Assembly (NCBI GenBank): GCA_964439725.1
Contig: CAYTPY010000026.1
Location: 1-24,151, forward strand
DNA from: Croceibacterium_A sp964439725
Lineage (GTDB): Bacteria > Pseudomonadota > Alphaproteobacteria > Sphingomonadales > Sphingomonadaceae
DNA: 24,151 nucleotides
Direction: 5' to 3'
Positions 22,699 through 24,151 of the stretch are shown piece by piece. Each line of letters starts with the position of its first letter. Within the stretch, counting starts at the first letter, position 1. The translations under genes were made by a program, and so were the position numbers. The notes below the pieces were generated by a model, which ran no database searches, was not told where the DNA came from, and saw nothing but the letters and a program-made list of their open reading frames with translations.

Positions 22699-23400
22699 TC
22701 AGCGCCGGTTGGACTGGTTCTCCGGGGCAACCGAAATCCGCACCGTCTCTCCCGAATTGCCCGGGAAGCCGGTGAACATGGCTTCGACGAGGTTCGGCAC
22801 GAGGTACTGCAACCGGTTCGAAGTCGAGGCGGCCTGCGCTTCACCTTCGAACAGCCGCTGCCCGTCGGCAGCACGGTCGATCTTCAGCTCGATCCCGCTG
22901 GTGTAGACGGTGTAGCTGTAAACCTCGTCACGTCCGAAGAAGCTGTCGTTCCAGCCCCAGCCCCACGGGCGGTAGGACGGCACGTAAGCGACTCGCGGAC
23001 CGCGCGGAGTGCGGTAGACGACCGGCGCGTAGCCGTACCACGAGGAGTAGAACGGATCGCGATAGGTCCGCGGAACGGAGCGGACCCGCTCGCGGCCGTT
23101 GTCGACGCCATAGTCGAAGCGGACCAGAAGCTGCGCGTTGGCCGGGTCGTTGACCGGCGTATAGCCCAGCGCCGCCATCTGGTCGGCGACCAATTGCGCA
23201 TAGTGGCGGAACTCGATGCCGCCAGCGAGTGTCGGATCGTCCGGCACGACCGTGAAAGTCTGTCCGGCCGGAGGCGGGAGCTGAGAGGCGAAACGGGATA
23301 CATCGGCGCGGAATGGAGAGGCGCAGGCAGCCAGAGCGGCCAGCGCCAGCGGCACCAGCGCAAACCTCAGGCCACGGGCCATTTTGCTCATAGTGTTCAT
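22699..23400 (-). CDS. DUF4136-like lipoprotein
   Basis: This 233-residue protein has a signal peptide (hydrophobic residues 12-24) and the lipobox LAAC with Cys26, so it is probably an outer- or inner-membrane lipoprotein. The pattern resembles DUF4136: FRHYAQLVADQMAALGYTPV, then ANAQLLVRFDYGVD, and a C-terminal ELKIDRAADGQRLFEGEA. A Tyr/Trp/Phe/Pro-rich stretch (about 107-160) interrupts it. The function is unknown. ATG 23400 has AAGAGAG five bases upstream; later in-frame ATGs at residues 4 and 7 are possible. It has its own terminator and stands alone. Confidence 0.85.
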   Translation of the reverse strand: MNTMSKMARGLRFALVPLALAALAACASPFRADVSRFASQLPPPAGQTFTVVPDDPTLAGGIEFRHYAQLVADQMAALGYTPVNDPANAQLLVRFDYGVDNGRERVRSVPRTYRDPFYSSWYGYAPVVYRTPRGPRVAYVPSYRPWGWGWNDSFFGRDEVYSYTVYTSGIELKIDRAADGQRLFEGEAQAASTSNRLQYLVPNLVEAMFTGFPGNSGETVRISVAPENQSNRR

Positions 23401-23513
23401 GCGAACTCTCTTTCGGATCTAGGTGAGGAGCCCGCCGCTCTCCCTCAACAAGGCGCGAGTCTGCCGTCGATAGAACGTGTCATAAGAAAGCTGGCCTGAA
23501 TAGCCGTTGAACG

Positions 23514-23549
23514 CAGGCACTTGGAAATCCTAGACTTTCCAAGTGCCTG
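23514..23549. repeat. Perfect 14-bp inverted repeat next to trpS
   Basis: CAGGCACTTGGAAA, eight bases, TTTCCAAGTGCCTG: 14 perfectly paired bases. It lies 30 bases after the trpS stop in the gap before the lipoprotein gene. No T-run follows on either strand. It could be a two-way terminator without a U-tract, an mRNA-stabilising hairpin, or a dispersed palindromic element. Confidence 0.7.
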
Positions 23550-23578
23550 ACGTCGCCTGACCCGCAATGGTCGGCGGC

Positions 23579-24151
23579 TCAGCCTCTGACCAGGCCGAGC
23601 GCCTTGTAGGTCGCGTGGAGAGTCGGGCTCGCGATTTCCCGCGCCCGGGCCGCGCCCCGCGCCAGGATGGCGTCGAGTGCTTCCCGATCTTCGAGCAGTC
23701 CGGTGAAGCGGGCCGAGATTGGCCGCAGCGTTTCGACCAGGAGCTCGCCGAGTGCCGGCTTGAAAGTGCCGAAGCCCTGTCCGCCGAACTCGCCGAGAAC
23801 CTCTGCCGCCGACTTGTCAGCCAGGGCTCCGTAGATGGTGACCAGGTTGAGCGCTTCCGGGCGCGCGGCGAGGCCCGCTTCCTCGCTCGGCAGCGGCTCG
23901 GGATCGGTCTTGGCCTTCTTGACCTTCTTCATCATCTCGTCCGGGTCGTCGGCCAGGTTGATCCGGCTGAGGTCCGAAGGGTCAGACTTGCTCATCTTCG
24001 CGGTGCCGTCGCGCAGGCTCATGATCCGCGCCGCGCCAGGCGGGATGATCGGGTCGGGCAGCGTGAACAGCGGTGCGTCTTCGGCGCAGAAGTCGTTGTT
24101 GAACTTCTGCGCGATGTCCCGCGCCAGTTCGAGGTGCTGCTTCTGGTCCTC
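23579..24151 (-). CDS. trpS: Tryptophan-tRNA ligase (3' part; start beyond the window)
   Basis: This is the class I aminoacyl-tRNA synthetase that charges tRNA-Trp. Only the last 190 residues are in the window, with the frame open to the edge. They contain EDQKQHLELARDIAQKFN, a motif of the tryptophan enzyme, the LPDPIIPPGAARIMSLRDG segment, the KMSKS loop (AKMSKSDPSDLSRINLADD), and a helical C-terminal domain ending YKALGLVRG. The HIGH motif lies outside. The truncation is due to the window edge. Confidence 0.95.
   Translation of the reverse strand, partial: EDQKQHLELARDIAQKFNNDFCAEDAPLFTLPDPIIPPGAARIMSLRDGTAKMSKSDPSDLSRINLADDPDEMMKKVKKAKTDPEPLPSEEAGLAARPEALNLVTIYGALADKSAAEVLGEFGGQGFGTFKPALGELLVETLRPISARFTGLLEDREALDAILARGAARAREIASPTLHATYKALGLVRG

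Noticed and set aside
21041..22906. A 621-codon open frame on the plus strand, antisense to the GGDEF-EAL gene
   Set aside because: The minus strand encodes a protein with clear domains over nearly all of it. The plus-strand translation is rich in Arg, His and Gln with no motif, as expected for a mirror frame in GC-rich DNA.

Overview
The window is a 24.15 kb piece of a GC-rich alphaproteobacterial chromosome. The proteins look most like the order Sphingomonadales (Erythrobacter/Novosphingobium/Sphingomonas type). Signs of this are the rpsT-dnaA pair, the ubiE-ubiB-coaBC-dut order, a DnaA with the lineage-like GQGKTH P-loop, GANTC sites near dnaA, and the small lipoprotein families. This placement is an inference from gene order and protein character, not a database result. 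Nearly all of it is core housekeeping sequence. I see no insertion sequence, prophage, CRISPR array, tRNA or rRNA, and no convincing new multi-gene system.

Layout. Positions 1-3144 (+) hold the ribosome and membrane-biogenesis cluster rpmH-rnpA-yidD-yidC-engB, with overlapping ends that suggest translational coupling. A histidine phosphatase (-) converges on engB. Positions 4004-7759 (+) carry an SDR oxidoreductase, a glutathione S-transferase, dapE (interrupted by exactly 100 N) and a DAACS-type symporter. Converging on these from the minus strand is dapB-nth-lipoprotein (9575 to 7738). A class III sirtuin (+) and a MoeB/ThiF-like E1 enzyme (-) meet tail to tail, followed by a PilZ-domain protein (+) that converges on dnaA. 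Positions 11930-15062 (-) hold mutM, rpsT and dnaA, with a strong terminator after rpsT and a 416-base dnaA leader that is unusually rich in GANTC sites. Positions 15131-20107 (+) hold an EamA transporter, then ubiE-ubiB-coaBC-dut. The last part (-) holds a CHASE4-GGDEF-EAL protein, a DUF4136-like lipoprotein with its own terminator, and the 3' part of trpS, which runs off the window edge.

How the genes fit together. RpmH, RnpA, YidD, YidC and EngB serve ribosome and tRNA maturation and membrane protein insertion. DapE and DapB belong to the lysine/meso-diaminopimelate pathway. UbiE and UbiB make ubiquinone. CoaBC makes the coenzyme A precursor. Dut, Nth and MutM protect DNA from uracil and oxidised bases. 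The PilZ and GGDEF-EAL proteins are the two c-di-GMP-related genes.

The points most worth a second look are the GANTC dyads upstream of dnaA, the altered cation-site motif in the symporter, a 14-bp perfect palindrome next to trpS, the GTG start of rnpA inside rpmH, the altered P-loop in DnaA, and the assembly gap in dapE, where I estimate about 300 bp are missing rather than 100.
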